From Gammaproteobacteria bacterium CG11_big_fil_rev_8_21_14_0_20_46_22 (GTDB lineage: Bacteria; Pseudomonadota; Gammaproteobacteria; UBA12402): a DNA stretch of 64,000 bases. The notes beneath the pieces are model-generated. The model did not search any database. It saw only the letters and a program-made list of their open reading frames with translations, and was not told where the DNA came from. A program made the translations under genes and the position numbers. This document shows, in pieces, positions 17,162 through 26,474 of this stretch (positions are counted from its first letter, which is position 1; every line of letters starts with the position of its first letter). The DNA is taken from contig PCWT01000054.1 in assembly GCA_002796245.1 (NCBI GenBank), forward strand, positions 19,540 to 83,539. The letters run 5' to 3'.

Positions 17162-17865
17162 CCACACCACCGAGAGAAGAGTTCAAACCTCAAAAGCCAC
17201 GAGCGTTCAGCAACGATTATATTCATCGCTGGAATGTGCACGAAGAAATTGCCAACAGCATCACCCATTTTGTTGGCGTGCTGCTCGGTATTGCCGCACT
17301 GGTCATCATGATCATCGAGGCAAGCATCTACCAATCCGTGGAAGGCATTGTCGCGAGCATCATCTTTGGCGCCAGTATTATCGTGTCCTACGTTTCGTCG
17401 GTGATTTATCACGCCGTATTGGCGCCCAAGATTAAATATTTTTTCCGCATCATGGATCACTGCTGTATTTACCTACTCATTGCAGGTTCTTACACTCCCT
17501 TTGCCTTAGTCACACTCAGAGGCCCTCTTGGCTGGACCTTGTTCGGCATTATTTGGGGCATTGCCTTAGTCGGTATTATTCTGAAGTTTAACTACGTCGG
17601 TAAATACGAAATGCTCTCAACCATCTTGTATGTCTTGATGGGCTGGATTGCCGTGGCTGTTTCAGTGCAATTATTTGAACACCTGCAACTCGGTGGGATT
17701 ATTTGGCTGGTCATTGGCGGGCTGACTTACACAATCGGTGTCATCTTTTTCATTTACGAACGCGTGCCTTTTTTTCACACGATTTGGCACCTATTCGTGC
17801 TCGCCGGCAGCATCTGCCACTTTTTCTGTATTTCGCTCTACGTCCTGCCTTATCCACCGGGTTAA
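17158..17865 (+). CDS. Hemolysin III/TrhA family (PAQR-like) membrane protein
   Basis: Seven-helix inner-membrane protein of 235 residues in the hemolysin III/YqfA/TrhA family, related to eukaryotic PAQR receptors. The conserved residues are SVIYHA in helix 2, the Asp in RIMDHCCIYLLIAGSYTP, and HTIWHLFVLAGSICHF in helix 7, which together make a likely metal site. Bacterial members have been linked to membrane lipid homeostasis; the name hemolysin is historical. It is translationally coupled to the ClC gene. A short N-terminal hydrophilic stretch precedes WNVHEEIANSITHFVG, the normal family start. Confidence 0.92.
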   Translation: MTTPPREEFKPQKPRAFSNDYIHRWNVHEEIANSITHFVGVLLGIAALVIMIIEASIYQSVEGIVASIIFGASIIVSYVSSVIYHAVLAPKIKYFFRIMDHCCIYLLIAGSYTPFALVTLRGPLGWTLFGIIWGIALVGIILKFNYVGKYEMLSTILYVLMGWIAVAVSVQLFEHLQLGGIIWLVIGGLTYTIGVIFFIYERVPFFHTIWHLFVLAGSICHFFCISLYVLPYPPG

Positions 17866-17927
17866 GCGTGCTTGCGAGCCACGCCGCACTCACGTAGAAT
17901 CCGCGCAAAACGAACAGGAACAGACTC

Positions 17928-19019
17928 ATGGGATTTAAATGCGGTATCGTCGGCTTGCCAAACGTGGGCAAATCCACTCTTTTTAATGCACTCACACAAG
18001 CAGGCATCGAAGCACAGAACTACCCGTTCTGTACGATCGAGCCCAATGTTGGCACCGTGCCCATGCCAGACCCCAGGCTCGACCAGCTCGCCGCCATCGT
18101 TAAACCTCAAAATATCGTGCCAACCTATATGCGATTTGTGGATATCGCAGGTCTTGTCGCCGGCGCCTCCAAAGGCGAAGGCCTGGGCAACCAGTTTTTA
18201 GCCAATATTCGCGAGACCGATGCCATCGCCCACGTGGTGCGCTGCTTTGAAAATGACGACATCACCCATGTAGCCGGCAAAGTCGATCCGCTCAGCGATA
18301 TCGACGTCATCAACACCGAGCTGATGCTCGCTGATTTAGAAAGCGTGGATAAAGCCCTACTTAAGGTCGCGAAAAAAGCTCGCACCGGTGACAAAGAAGC
18401 GAAAATAGAAGCCAGCCTTTTAGAACGCTTAAGCCAACACCTAGGCGATGGTCAAGCTGCCCGCAGCCTTGATGTGAACGACGATGAAGCTATCGCCCTT
18501 TCTCGCATGCAATTGCTCACCGCCAAGCCAGTGCTCTATGTCGCGAATGTGAATGAAGACGGCTTTGATAATAACCCTTTGCTGGATCAAGTTCGGGAGC
18601 TGGCCAAAAAAGAAAATGCCTCTATTGTCGCTGTCTGTGCAAAAATCGAATCTGAAATCGTCGAACTCGACGAAGAAGAGCGCAAAGAGTTTTTAGCCGA
18701 GCTTGGCCTTGAAGAGCCTGGTCTTAACCGGGTGATTCGAGCAGGTTATGATTTATTAGGACTACAAACCTACTTCACCGCTGGCGTAAAAGAAGTGCGC
18801 GCCTGGACCACAAAAAAAGGCGCGAGCGCACCGCAAGCCGCCGGCGTGATCCACACCGACTTTGAAAAAGGATTTATCCGCGCAGAAGTCATCAGCCTTG
18901 ACGATTTCATCACACACAATGGCGAAAACGGCGCAAAAGAAGCCGGTAAAAAACGCGTGGAAGGTAAAACCTATACCGTGAAAGACGGCGACGTGATTCA
19001 TTTTTTGTTTAATGTGTGA
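17928..19019 (+). CDS. ychF: Redox-regulated ATPase YchF
   Basis: Universally conserved Obg-like P-loop protein that prefers ATP. It shows [15 protein letters not shown] (Walker A, residues 8-22), the [20 protein letters not shown] switch region, and NVNED in place of the NKxD guanine-recognition motif, the hallmark of YchF. A TGS domain ends the protein. At 363 residues it is the usual size. The pth gene that often precedes it is not here. A dispersed repeat begins 35 bases after the stop. Confidence 0.97.
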   Translation: MGFKCGIVGLPNVGKSTLFNALTQAGIEAQNYPFCTIEPNVGTVPMPDPRLDQLAAIVKPQNIVPTYMRFVDIAGLVAGASKGEGLGNQFLANIRETDAIAHVVRCFENDDITHVAGKVDPLSDIDVINTELMLADLESVDKALLKVAKKARTGDKEAKIEASLLERLSQHLGDGQAARSLDVNDDEAIALSRMQLLTAKPVLYVANVNEDGFDNNPLLDQVRELAKKENASIVAVCAKIESEIVELDEEERKEFLAELGLEEPGLNRVIRAGYDLLGLQTYFTAGVKEVRAWTTKKGASAPQAAGVIHTDFEKGFIRAEVISLDDFITHNGENGAKEAGKKRVEGKTYTVKDGDVIHFLFNV

Positions 19020-19053
19020 ATAATGCGAAAAGCATAACCCAGGTTTGATTTTT

Positions 19054-19180
19054 CCCGGATTATCTCTCGCCGTAGCTGCTTCGCAGCAAAGGCGGACCAA
19101 CCCAGGCTTGCTTTATGGCTAATGTCATTGCGAGCGAACGATAGTGAGCGCGGCAATCTCGCTCGAGATCGCCGCGGTGA
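19054..19180. repeat. Dispersed composite repeat, copy 1
   Basis: Begins CCCGGATTATC, passes through a variable hairpin and a CCAGGCTTGC block, and ends with the GTCATTGCGAGCGAACG / GAGCGCGGCAATCTC motif. The same modules occur in other intergenic regions of this window (24279-24412, 35531-35604, 51470-51508, 56784-56845). Motifs like the last one are common in short palindromic repeats of many bacteria. Confidence 0.8.
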
Positions 19181-19482
19181 TTACATCTTCTCTACATGCC
19201 GTAGCTGCACACAACCTTTCACAAACGGCGAGGACGCGGGAAACGCAAGCTTACCTGACAAGCTTTGTACGAAACGCGGGTCGTCATCGGCCATATTGAA
19301 GCTGGGCGACAGTTTGAGGATAATCCAAGAAAAGCGCTATTCGATGAATGAGAGAATCAATAGATGGGCTGTGATATTCATATCGAAGCCGATGTTTGCG
19401 AAAAGCAACCTGTCGACTAGCGAGATAAAGATTTTACTTTTTGAGACTGGGCATATTAAATAGTTTTTAGTGAGGATGGGAC
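19181..19482. other. Gene-free AT-rich stretch upstream of TIKI-like gene
   Basis: I see no convincing gene here. A 113-codon open frame begins inside the repeat at 19122 and runs across it, but it has no ribosome site and its first half is translated repeat. The AT content rises sharply from about 19400, matching the three genes that follow and marking the left boundary of that patch. Confidence 0.5.
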
Positions 19483-20463
19483 GTGTTTTTAAGAATAATT
19501 GGTGAAACGCATGGTGAAGGTACTGATTTCCTTAATCGCGCGGAACAGTTAGCGGAAAAAGCCGCTATTGTATTGGTCAGAGAAGGTGGGATTTATGAGA
19601 ATTACCCCGCCGGGAAGATAGGCCTCAACACGTATACTGTCGAAAATGTAGCGGCTTTTGCATATTCTGATGTGCTAGATTTCTTAAAATACTATTTTAC
19701 GTTGATAAAAAAATATCACCCTGGCTATAGTATAATTACATCGTATTTAAAATGCCGGGAGAATAAACAATGGCCTGCTGTTATTAAAATGAAAAAAGCG
19801 ATTTTGCACAGCGTAGAACTTTTCACCGAACTCATCAATTATTCATTCTCAGAAAAAGGGGAAAAATATTATCTACTGCAAGTGATTTTTGAGCGCTTTT
19901 GTGATCAAGTTGATAAGAAAATTGGTTGTAATGCTTTAAAAGGGCTTGTGTCGGATGATGATAATGAAAGAATTAATCTATTTTTAAATCATCATGAGGT
20001 GTTGTTGTTGGAAGTAAAAAAACTAGTTGAATCGATTGTGGCATACATTAAAGATAAGTATCCAGGGAGTGAAAACGATCAAATTAGTCTAAAAAAATCA
20101 TGGATTGATAAGGTATTTGCGTTTGATGACGCGCTTGTCGAACAGGAGCATGGGAGATTAAATACAGATGCGGTGATTCTTGATTTGCGAAATTATTTTT
20201 ATAAAATAAATTTGACTAAAATTTTCGGAGAAACTGATAGAGAGGTGTGGTTTATCGTTGGTCGAGCGCATTTGCCTGGGCTTAAGGAGCTCATGAAAAC
20301 GACACCAGTGCCCTGTCGGTTTGTAGCAGATGATAGAAAAGAAGCGCTTTTAAATTTGTATGGCTCAAGTAGTGTTGGGCTCCGGCGCTATACACTCCAC
20401 ACAGAAAGTAGCTGGCAAAAAGTTAGAGACAAACAAAACAGCGGCTTTCCAAAAGCTCCCTAA
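19483..20463 (+). CDS. TraB/TIKI-like putative metalloprotease-fold protein, accessory
   Basis: A 326-residue protein with two motifs recalling the TraB/PrgY/TIKI superfamily: GETHG at residues 7-11 and IVGRAHLPGL near residue 265. In that superfamily, Gx(N/H) and GxxH-type histidines and glutamates form a metal site. The start is GTG, preceded by GAGG at suitable spacing. The gene is visibly AT-richer than its neighbours and lies next to dispersed repeats, suggesting transfer. No signal peptide or membrane anchor is seen, so it would be cytosolic or exported by another route. Substrate unknown; the family assignment rests on two short motifs and is tentative. Confidence 0.55.
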   Translation: MFLRIIGETHGEGTDFLNRAEQLAEKAAIVLVREGGIYENYPAGKIGLNTYTVENVAAFAYSDVLDFLKYYFTLIKKYHPGYSIITSYLKCRENKQWPAVIKMKKAILHSVELFTELINYSFSEKGEKYYLLQVIFERFCDQVDKKIGCNALKGLVSDDDNERINLFLNHHEVLLLEVKKLVESIVAYIKDKYPGSENDQISLKKSWIDKVFAFDDALVEQEHGRLNTDAVILDLRNYFYKINLTKIFGETDREVWFIVGRAHLPGLKELMKTTPVPCRFVADDRKEALLNLYGSSSVGLRRYTLHTESSWQKVRDKQNSGFPKAP

Positions 20464-20558
20464 CCATTATTGATATCATGAGGTTATATAATGCTGTTTT
20501 GAAAAAATAGACTTGTATGATTTTGGTATCTCATACAGCCCAACCAAGGTGTTTAGCG

Positions 20559-21341
20559 ATGGCAGTGGACAGAATAGATACAAAGACTAAGCCCGAATTC
20601 AAAATAATACAAATCAGCGATAGTCACTTAACAAAAACAGACAAAGACAGGGTTTTTGGCTTTCCAGCAAATAAAAACTTCTCTCTAGTCATGGAAAAAC
20701 TCTACCATGAAGAAGATGTTGATTTAATATTCGCAACAGGCGACATTTCGAACGATTACTCAAAAGAATCTTACCAACTGTTTGCCGAAAAAATAAGCCT
20801 AATCGACAAACCTGTTTATTGGATTCCTGGAAATCACGACAATACGGAAACAATGAGGGAAGTTTTCGCTTACTTTCCACATTTCAAGGAAGGCACTCAC
20901 TTAAGCCATGCCAACTGGCATTTCCTATTTTTAAACACAAAATTTGAAAATAATAGCTACGGGAAAATTCAGAAAAGCGAATTAAACACACTACAGAAAA
21001 AAATCGAACTTATTCCTACATCGGGAAAAATCGCAATTGTCATGCATCACCCGGCCATAAAAGTAAACACACCGCTAGTTGATGCGCATGGACTTAGAGA
21101 GCCCGATGCTTTTATTGAACTTGTCAAACGCTACAAAAACATATCACTGATCATATGTGGGCATGTTCACGAAGACTATTGCTTACCCATTGCTAACTGC
21201 AAACTTATCACCTGCCCTGCAACGTGCTTTCAATTCAAAAAAAATGCCATTGAGCTTGCTTTTGAAAAAAGAGTCGGCTACAAATTGTACACTTTTAATA
21301 AAGAAGGATTCACATGTTCAACAAAACAATGGGACTTTTAA
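20559..21341 (+). CDS. Calcineurin-like metallophosphoesterase (CpdA-like)
   Basis: Metal-dependent phosphohydrolase with the full set of family motifs: IIQISDSHL, ATGDISND, IPGNHDN, MHHPAI and ICGHVHED. This arrangement resembles the class III cyclic-nucleotide phosphodiesterase CpdA, so cAMP hydrolysis is possible but unproven. I use the ATG at 20559, shortly before the first strand, where AAGG precedes it; an in-frame ATG at 20517 lacks any ribosome site. The gene belongs to the AT-rich patch and overlaps the next gene by 28 bases. Confidence 0.85.
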   Translation: MAVDRIDTKTKPEFKIIQISDSHLTKTDKDRVFGFPANKNFSLVMEKLYHEEDVDLIFATGDISNDYSKESYQLFAEKISLIDKPVYWIPGNHDNTETMREVFAYFPHFKEGTHLSHANWHFLFLNTKFENNSYGKIQKSELNTLQKKIELIPTSGKIAIVMHHPAIKVNTPLVDAHGLREPDAFIELVKRYKNISLIICGHVHEDYCLPIANCKLITCPATCFQFKKNAIELAFEKRVGYKLYTFNKEGFTCSTKQWDF

Positions 21342-21817
21342 ATAAACTTAAACGATTCTGGGCAAGCTTCACCCCCAGGTATAATCTTTGTTTAGACAGC
21401 TCCGAATATGCTATTGATTCAAAACACTTAATTCATCGTTTTAAGGTTTATGGTAGCCACAATTACGTTAAATTCACTTATGAAGAAATAATGAGAGATA
21501 GAAACCTCACGTACCAAATCAACCCCTACGATCTAATCGATATTGCAGTTAAAGAACGGGATGCACAAAAGAAAAAAAGCATCTATATAATCAAAAAAAC
21601 CCTGCGAAACAATTATTTTAAAGTATGCAATGCTGAGGGCGAACATATTATCGATGGCGACGAACTGTGCCACAACCCTATATTAATCAAACAAATGTCG
21701 CCGATTGATCTACACAATATTTCTTACAATACCGGCTTCATTCACGGAAGACGCCTATCAAAAACCATTTCTGAATCTTCAAAGGGCCCAGCAAAACCAT
21801 CACTTAGGGTGTTATAA
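21314..21817 (+). CDS. Unknown protein (167 aa) coupled to the metallophosphoesterase
   Basis: Family not recognised. Its ATG at 21314 lies inside the end of the metallophosphoesterase gene and has a GAAGGA ribosome site six bases upstream, so coupled translation is likely. The protein is basic and lysine-rich, with no hydrophobic span or known catalytic motif. It starts MFNKTMGLLNKLKRFWASF, an amphipathic basic helix that could bind membrane. It ends 26 bases before the convergent acetoacetate decarboxylase gene and closes the AT-rich patch. Confidence 0.6.
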   Translation: MFNKTMGLLNKLKRFWASFTPRYNLCLDSSEYAIDSKHLIHRFKVYGSHNYVKFTYEEIMRDRNLTYQINPYDLIDIAVKERDAQKKKSIYIIKKTLRNNYFKVCNAEGEHIIDGDELCHNPILIKQMSPIDLHNISYNTGFIHGRRLSKTISESSKGPAKPSLRVL

Positions 21818-21843
21818 CCCAGGCAACGTTTCATCACCCTCAG

Positions 21844-22590
21844 CTACTTCACCAAAAAATCCTTCACCACCTTGCCATAAGGCAAGGTCAAGTCCGCCAC
21901 AAAATGCAGCGCACTGATCACTTCCTTCACCGGCAAATTAGCCACGGGGGCTAAAGCGTGTTGAAAAAGTTCTAGCGCGCCTGGGCCGCGCCAAGCACCT
22001 TTTAGGTCGATATTTGTCAAGTGGTACTCGACCAATTGGCAGATTTTCGGGCCGCCATCGACATCGGGTATCAGCTTCACTAAATAATTAGGCTCATGCA
22101 ATACCGCCAAAACATCCGCGTTCGGAACCGTTTGGTATTTATAGCCCATAGTACCCACTGCGACACAAACTGGGCCATAGTATAAAGTACCCAACAAGGT
22201 ATCCGCCTCGACTTTCAAGCTTGGGTTAGCTAGTTTTTTCGGGAACCCCCAAATTTCACGGCCACCCGCGATCGGCGCATGGCAGTCCAAATACATGGAA
22301 TGCACATAGCCACCTTTTTTGCCCTCGTACGCCACAGGAATGACTTGACCTGATTCCGTGTAATCGCCAAACCCTGTGGAATCCGGCATACGAATAAACT
22401 CAAACTTCACAATGGGTTCGTCAAAGGTTAAACACTCTGGCAACACAGCTTTTAAAGCATCAGGATCAGTTTCATACGTGATAATCATGTACTCACGATT
22501 CACAAAACGATAAGGACCTTCAGGATAGGTAGTAATGCCACGACGAATTGGCATGCCAAAGGTATTGTAAATCGGCTTGATGTGTTTCAT
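21844..22590 (-). CDS. Acetoacetate decarboxylase family protein
   Basis: Likely converts acetoacetate to acetone and carbon dioxide through a lysine Schiff base. The active-site region [15 protein letters not shown] and MGYKYQ match acetoacetate decarboxylase, and the acidic [20 protein letters not shown] segment carries the conserved Glu. The start at 22590 ([12 protein letters not shown]) has an AAGGAG site; the 37 extra upstream codons are not family-like. The length of 248 residues is typical. It is divergent from an FAD monooxygenase gene, with a perfect GCGTTAACGC palindrome between them, hinting at shared control. Confidence 0.9.
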   Translation of the reverse strand: MKHIKPIYNTFGMPIRRGITTYPEGPYRFVNREYMIITYETDPDALKAVLPECLTFDEPIVKFEFIRMPDSTGFGDYTESGQVIPVAYEGKKGGYVHSMYLDCHAPIAGGREIWGFPKKLANPSLKVEADTLLGTLYYGPVCVAVGTMGYKYQTVPNADVLAVLHEPNYLVKLIPDVDGGPKICQLVEYHLTNIDLKGAWRGPGALELFQHALAPVANLPVKEVISALHFVADLTLPYGKVVKDFLVK

Positions 22591-22655
22591 TGTTTTCTCC
22601 TTAAGACAAATCGCAAGCTTCAATATATCGCACTTTATCACCCTTTTCGAGATTC

Positions 22656-22682
22656 GCGTTAACGCAGAAAACCGACTATAGT
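22656..22682. promoter_or_regulatory. Divergent control region with palindrome GCGTTAACGC
   Basis: A perfect 10-bp palindrome (22656-22665) lies where the -35 box of the monooxygenase promoter would sit. A TATAGT hexamer at 22677-22682 is a plausible -10 box for the rightward gene. AATATA at 22622-22627 could be the -10 box of the leftward decarboxylase gene. Operator function is inferred. Confidence 0.35.
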
Positions 22683-22714
22683 GGAAGCCACACGCCCCCA
22701 TTTAAGGAATATTC

Positions 22715-24193
22715 ATGAGCAAAAATACGGAGGTTTTAATTGTTGGTGCTGGCCCCAGCGGTTTAATGGCGGCTATTGAACTTCGCCGTCGCGGTATTGA
22801 TTGCCGTCTTATCGATAAGAAAGACGCGCCCACTCAAACCTCGAACGCTGTCGCTGTGCACGCACGCTCCCTCGAAATGTGGGACAACCAAGGCATTATC
22901 AATAAAGTAAAAGGCAAAGCCCAGCGCATCGAAGGCTTAGAAATTTTCTCACAAAGCATGAAACGCTTAGCGTCGATGGCATTTGTGAAACACTTAAAAT
23001 CCACCTACCCCTGCGCCTGGGATATTCCACAAAACCAAAGCGAAGCCGTATTGATTGAGCGGCTCGGCGAACTCGGATTGCAGGTCGAGCGCTCAACCGA
23101 ATTAGTTTCAGCCAAAATACACGACGACGGTGTTAGCTGTGAGATCAAAACAGCAGGCGCTGAGACTACCATCGTTGAGTGTCACTACGTGATTGCCAGC
23201 GATGGTTTTCATAGCACGCTACGCAACATGTTAAAGGTCGAGTACGAAGGTAAAGATTTAAAACAAGAATTCATCATGATCGATACACCTTTAAATTATC
23301 CCGTGGATTTGCACAAGATTGCTATTTTTTTTCACCCAGAAGGCTTGTCAGGTGTTTTTCCGATGAAAGAAAGTGCGCGCATTATTGTTGAAGTAGCCAA
23401 TGATAAAAGCTACAACCGCGAAAATGGCGTAACACGCGAAACATTTATCGAAGTACTAAAACGTCGGTGGTCGTTTGATTTCCAGCTGGGTGAAGCCCGC
23501 TGGATGAGCCATTTCTTTATTCACGAGCGCTTAGCCAAACACTACCAATCTGGTCGTGTGTTTTTAGTCGGCGACGCCGCCCATGCACACTCGCCCGCCG
23601 GCGGACAAGGTATGAATACCGGCATGCAAGACGCGTACAACCTGGGCTGGAAATTAGCGGCTGTAATAAAAGGCGAGCTGAAAGACTGCGTGCTTGACAC
23701 TTACGAGCCAGAACGTCGCCCGGTTGCGCAAAATGTTTTAAAGCAATCCACCGCCATGACCGTGGCCGCCGCCGTTAAAAACCCGCTACTGATTAGCCTT
23801 AGAAATTTTTTCGTGCGGCATGTGGCCTCGCGTCGCGTGTTTCAAAAAAACTTTGCGAACTTTATCGGCGAACTCAGTTATCATTACCGTCAGTCACCCT
23901 TAAGCTTAGGGGATAAACACATCAACCTTCGCCCGGGAGATCGCTCACCCATCATCCACCACAGCGAACATTTTGTACTGTATGTGCCAGAAAACTGGGC
24001 TAAAAAAGCTGAAATTGAAGCGCTTATCAAACCCCACACCAGTTGGATAGAGCTTTGCCTAGCCACAGCCGAACAAGCCAAACAGCTGGCGTTAAAGCAC
24101 GGGTTTTGTTTAGTGCGGCCGGATATGTACATCGCCTGCCAGGGTTGTTGCACGAAAGAGCTAGCCCAATGGCTGGACGCTTGGGTGAAATAA
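22715..24193 (+). CDS. FAD-dependent aromatic monooxygenase (phenol hydroxylase/PheA-TfdB class)
   Basis: Class A flavoprotein hydroxylase using NAD(P)H and oxygen. It shows the FAD ADP-binding GAGPSG (11-16), the central SDGFHSTLR (DG motif), and GDAAHAHSPAGGQGMN (286-301), which binds the flavin ribityl chain. After residue 400 a shortened thioredoxin-like tail (RPGDRSP at its start) follows, as in PheA/TfdB-type enzymes. The substrate is probably a phenolic or polyketide-like ring, but none can be named. It is divergent from the decarboxylase gene. There is no transmembrane segment, so it should be cytosolic. Confidence 0.88.
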   Translation: MSKNTEVLIVGAGPSGLMAAIELRRRGIDCRLIDKKDAPTQTSNAVAVHARSLEMWDNQGIINKVKGKAQRIEGLEIFSQSMKRLASMAFVKHLKSTYPCAWDIPQNQSEAVLIERLGELGLQVERSTELVSAKIHDDGVSCEIKTAGAETTIVECHYVIASDGFHSTLRNMLKVEYEGKDLKQEFIMIDTPLNYPVDLHKIAIFFHPEGLSGVFPMKESARIIVEVANDKSYNRENGVTRETFIEVLKRRWSFDFQLGEARWMSHFFIHERLAKHYQSGRVFLVGDAAHAHSPAGGQGMNTGMQDAYNLGWKLAAVIKGELKDCVLDTYEPERRPVAQNVLKQSTAMTVAAAVKNPLLISLRNFFVRHVASRRVFQKNFANFIGELSYHYRQSPLSLGDKHINLRPGDRSPIIHHSEHFVLYVPENWAKKAEIEALIKPHTSWIELCLATAEQAKQLALKHGFCLVRPDMYIACQGCCTKELAQWLDAWVK

Positions 24194-24278
24194 GCTCGTT
24201 TTTTCACGCTTGAGTAAGCTGGATTGATTTGCCGTCGTGCTATAGCGCCATGGCGAGAGATAATAAGCGCTTTTATTT

Positions 24279-24412
24279 CCCGGGTTATCCTCATGATACT
24301 CGTCAACCTAGGCCACACTTCATCTTCAATCTCATTGTGAGCAAACGATAGTGAGCGCGGCAGCCTTGTTAAGTAACATGGAGATTGCCGCGTCGCTTCG
24401 CTCCTTGCAAAG
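24279..24412. repeat. Dispersed composite repeat, copy 2
   Basis: Contains CCCGGGTTATC, the hairpin-forming block ATGATACTCGTCAACC, AGGCCACACTTCAT, then the degenerate CATTGTGAGC / AGTGAGCGCGGCA motif. It closes with the inverse half GGAGATTGCCGCG / CTCCTTGCAAAGAC, making the most complete copy in this window. It fills the gap between the monooxygenase and rpoH. The block 24279-24315 recurs inverted at 51470-51508. Confidence 0.8.
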
Positions 24413-24429
24413 ACGGTTGGGGTTTAAGG

Positions 24430-25272
24430 TTACATCGCGGCTTTGATTTTTGCCAAGGCTTGTTTTTCAAGCTGGCGCACACGCTCGGCAGACACGCCGA
24501 GTTCATCCGCCAAATCATGCAAGGTCGCTTTAGGCTCAGCCAAAAAACGTTTTTCTAAAATCACTCGCGAGCGCTCATCCAAGCCGCCCATCGCGTGGAT
24601 CAAACGGGTTTGTTGATCATCGGCACTGCTTTCGTTAACCAACGCCGTTTCGGGGTCAAGCTCGGCAGAAACCAAATAATCGGCGGGGGTATAGACATTG
24701 TCATCATCATGCTCAGCCAACACATCATACGCTGCATCTTGTGCGTACATGCGCGATTCCATTTCGCGCACCGTCTCAGGCTTCACATCCAAATCTTTGG
24801 CAATGTCTTGCACATCGCTTTCTTTAAACCAAGCGAGCTGCGTTTTCATTTTGCGTAAATTGAAAAACAGTTTGCGCTGCGCTTTGGTGGTGGCCACTTT
24901 CACAATGCGCCAGTTTTTCAAGACAAATTCATTTATCTCTGCCTTAATCCAATGCACGGCAAAGCTCACCAAGCGCACACCTTGTTTCGGGTCAAAACGT
25001 TTAACGGCCTTCATCAGACCGATATTGCCTTCTTGGATCAAATCGGCTTCTGACAAACCATAGCCCGAATATTTTCTCGCGATCTTAACCACAAACCGTA
25101 AGTGTGAAACAACGAGCTGGCGCGCAGCCTCAAGACTGCCTTGCTCGTGATACGCTTGTGCCAAGCGCACTTCTTCGGCCTGGCTTAAGAGCGGAAAACT
25201 GTTCACAAAGTGCATGTAGCTGCTGACATTATCAACACTTAGGCTCACATTGAGCGCTGGAATACGTGTCAT
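24430..25272 (-). CDS. rpoH: RNA polymerase sigma-32 factor RpoH
   Basis: Heat-shock sigma factor. It has sigma70 region 2 (SHLRFVVKIARKYSGYG, DLIQEGNIGLMKAVKRFDP, FAVHWIKAEI), the RpoH-specific box QRKLFFNLRKMK, and a region 4 helix-turn-helix (LHDLADELGVSAERVRQLE). I take the ATG at 25272, preceded by GAGG; the ORF can be opened two codons earlier at a TTG. It has 280 residues. The ftsEX genes that usually precede rpoH in gammaproteobacteria are replaced here by an unknown membrane protein gene. Confidence 0.97.
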   Translation of the reverse strand: MTRIPALNVSLSVDNVSSYMHFVNSFPLLSQAEEVRLAQAYHEQGSLEAARQLVVSHLRFVVKIARKYSGYGLSEADLIQEGNIGLMKAVKRFDPKQGVRLVSFAVHWIKAEINEFVLKNWRIVKVATTKAQRKLFFNLRKMKTQLAWFKESDVQDIAKDLDVKPETVREMESRMYAQDAAYDVLAEHDDDNVYTPADYLVSAELDPETALVNESSADDQQTRLIHAMGGLDERSRVILEKRFLAEPKATLHDLADELGVSAERVRQLEKQALAKIKAAM

Positions 25273-25390
25273 ATTCAAACCTCGCTAGACTTGGCTTTGG
25301 ATTCACTGATTCTTATTGGCGGCCATTTTAGCACTCTTTAGGCCGGAGCGCCAAGGCTCGTCGACCTGGCCGAATATAGCCCCCCAGATC

Positions 25391-26410
25391 TTACTTGCCT
25401 GGAGTATGCGAAGCAGCTGGCTGAGCCATCCCACCACCTCCCGGAGGAGGCTCATTAGGCGTAACCTGTCCAGAATCCCGAGCGGGAGGCTGTACGCCTG
25501 GCGAATCCCTGTGGGAATTTTGAGCAGCCTGGCCAGGCAAGCCATTATCATGGGCTTGCTCGTCACGGGCTTTGTCAGCCAAAACCTCTGTTGTTTTTGT
25601 GCCTTTTTCTCTTTGATCAATCGCCGCTGATAAAGCATCAGTTTCTGCTGGTGAAGCATCAGTTTCTGCTGGTGAAGCATCAGTTTCTGCTGGTGAAGCA
25701 TTAGTTTCTGCTGGTGAAGCATCAGTTTCTGCTGGTGAAGCATCAGTTTTTGCTGGTGAAGCATCAGTTTTTGCTGGTGAAGCATCAGCTGCTCCTGCTC
25801 CACCAGGTCCAGAAGCTAACTCTGCCGTCCCAGAATCCCTCAGTTGTTCTTGAACAGTAAGCGGAACAGCTTTCGGGTCCAGACTATCCAATGCTTGCAC
25901 AAGCTTTGGCGTATCTTGATCAAGCTGCTTAAGTGCAGCACCCTTAAGGCCATCAACTTCCTGATCACTTTTACCGGCTTGCTTAGCTTCTTTATACGCT
26001 TTGATTTTATCGTGCAGCGCCGCAAACCCTTTAATCAAACCCAAGGCTAATAGCGCGATAATAATCAATAAAAAAGCTTCGTTCTCTTTTGTACTGGCCT
26101 TATTAAGACTCTTAAGCTTTTGCGTCATTTTTTGCGAGAAAGTCGGCGCTGGTTTAGGTGCGCTTGTTTGATTGGCTGTGCCAGCAGCAGGTTTTGGCGC
26201 TTGCGCGGCGCCTACGGCTTCAGCCGCTGCTTGCTTTTTATTGGCGTCGTCTTGTCGGCGCTCAGCCGCATTGGCACTATCTGCAGCTGTTTTTTGCTGT
26301 TCTTGGGTTTCATTGCCAGGGGCATGATCAGACGATTGGCGCACTTCCTGGTCCTGCTGAGGCGTTTGAACACTTGTTTTATCATCTTGGTTTTGCTTAT
26401 TTTTTGGCAT
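25391..26410 (-). CDS. Low-complexity membrane protein with seven-residue repeats, unknown
   Basis: Not recognised. The first 110 residues are Gln/Ala/Lys-rich and probably disordered. One hydrophobic helix (FLLIIIALLALGLIKGFAAL, about residues 113-132) follows, then a charged helical region. After it come seven tandem SPAETDA-type repeats and a Pro/Gly-rich tail ending GGGGMAQPAASHTPGK. A single-pass protein with both ends in low-complexity sequence could be a surface, secreted or scaffold protein. No signal peptide is seen. Repeat number probably varies between strains. A 37-codon open frame of similar composition lies just upstream at 26475-26588. Confidence 0.65.
   Translation of the reverse strand: MPKNKQNQDDKTSVQTPQQDQEVRQSSDHAPGNETQEQQKTAADSANAAERRQDDANKKQAAAEAVGAAQAPKPAAGTANQTSAPKPAPTFSQKMTQKLKSLNKASTKENEAFLLIIIALLALGLIKGFAALHDKIKAYKEAKQAGKSDQEVDGLKGAALKQLDQDTPKLVQALDSLDPKAVPLTVQEQLRDSGTAELASGPGGAGAADASPAKTDASPAKTDASPAETDASPAETNASPAETDASPAETDASPAETDALSAAIDQREKGTKTTEVLADKARDEQAHDNGLPGQAAQNSHRDSPGVQPPARDSGQVTPNEPPPGGGGMAQPAASHTPGK
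25635..25781 (-). repeat. Seven tandem 21-bp units inside the coding sequence
   Basis: Seven consecutive 21-bp units (GCATCAGTTTCTGCTGGTGA plus A on the top strand) encode SPAETDA, with variants SPAKTDA and SPAETNA. An eighth, broken unit follows at 25782. The unit length is a multiple of three, so gain or loss of copies keeps the frame. The units are nearly identical at DNA level, implying recent expansion. Confidence 0.9.
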
Positions 26411-26474
26411 AAAATGTCCGCATGTAATCTATTTCCTACAATTTTATCAAATTTTGGTGAAAAATCAAGCATGG

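Noticed and set aside
19122..19463. 113-codon open frame on the top strand
   Set aside because: Its first half is translated dispersed repeat and there is no ribosome site. Not supported as a gene.
25635..25781. Tandem repeat considered as a CRISPR array
   Set aside because: The units are contiguous, with no spacers, and they are coding. No cas genes are present in the window.
25303..25803. Open frame with MLHQQKL-type repeats in the other frame of the 25391 gene
   Set aside because: It is the alternative-frame reading of the 21-bp tandem repeat, not a separate protein.
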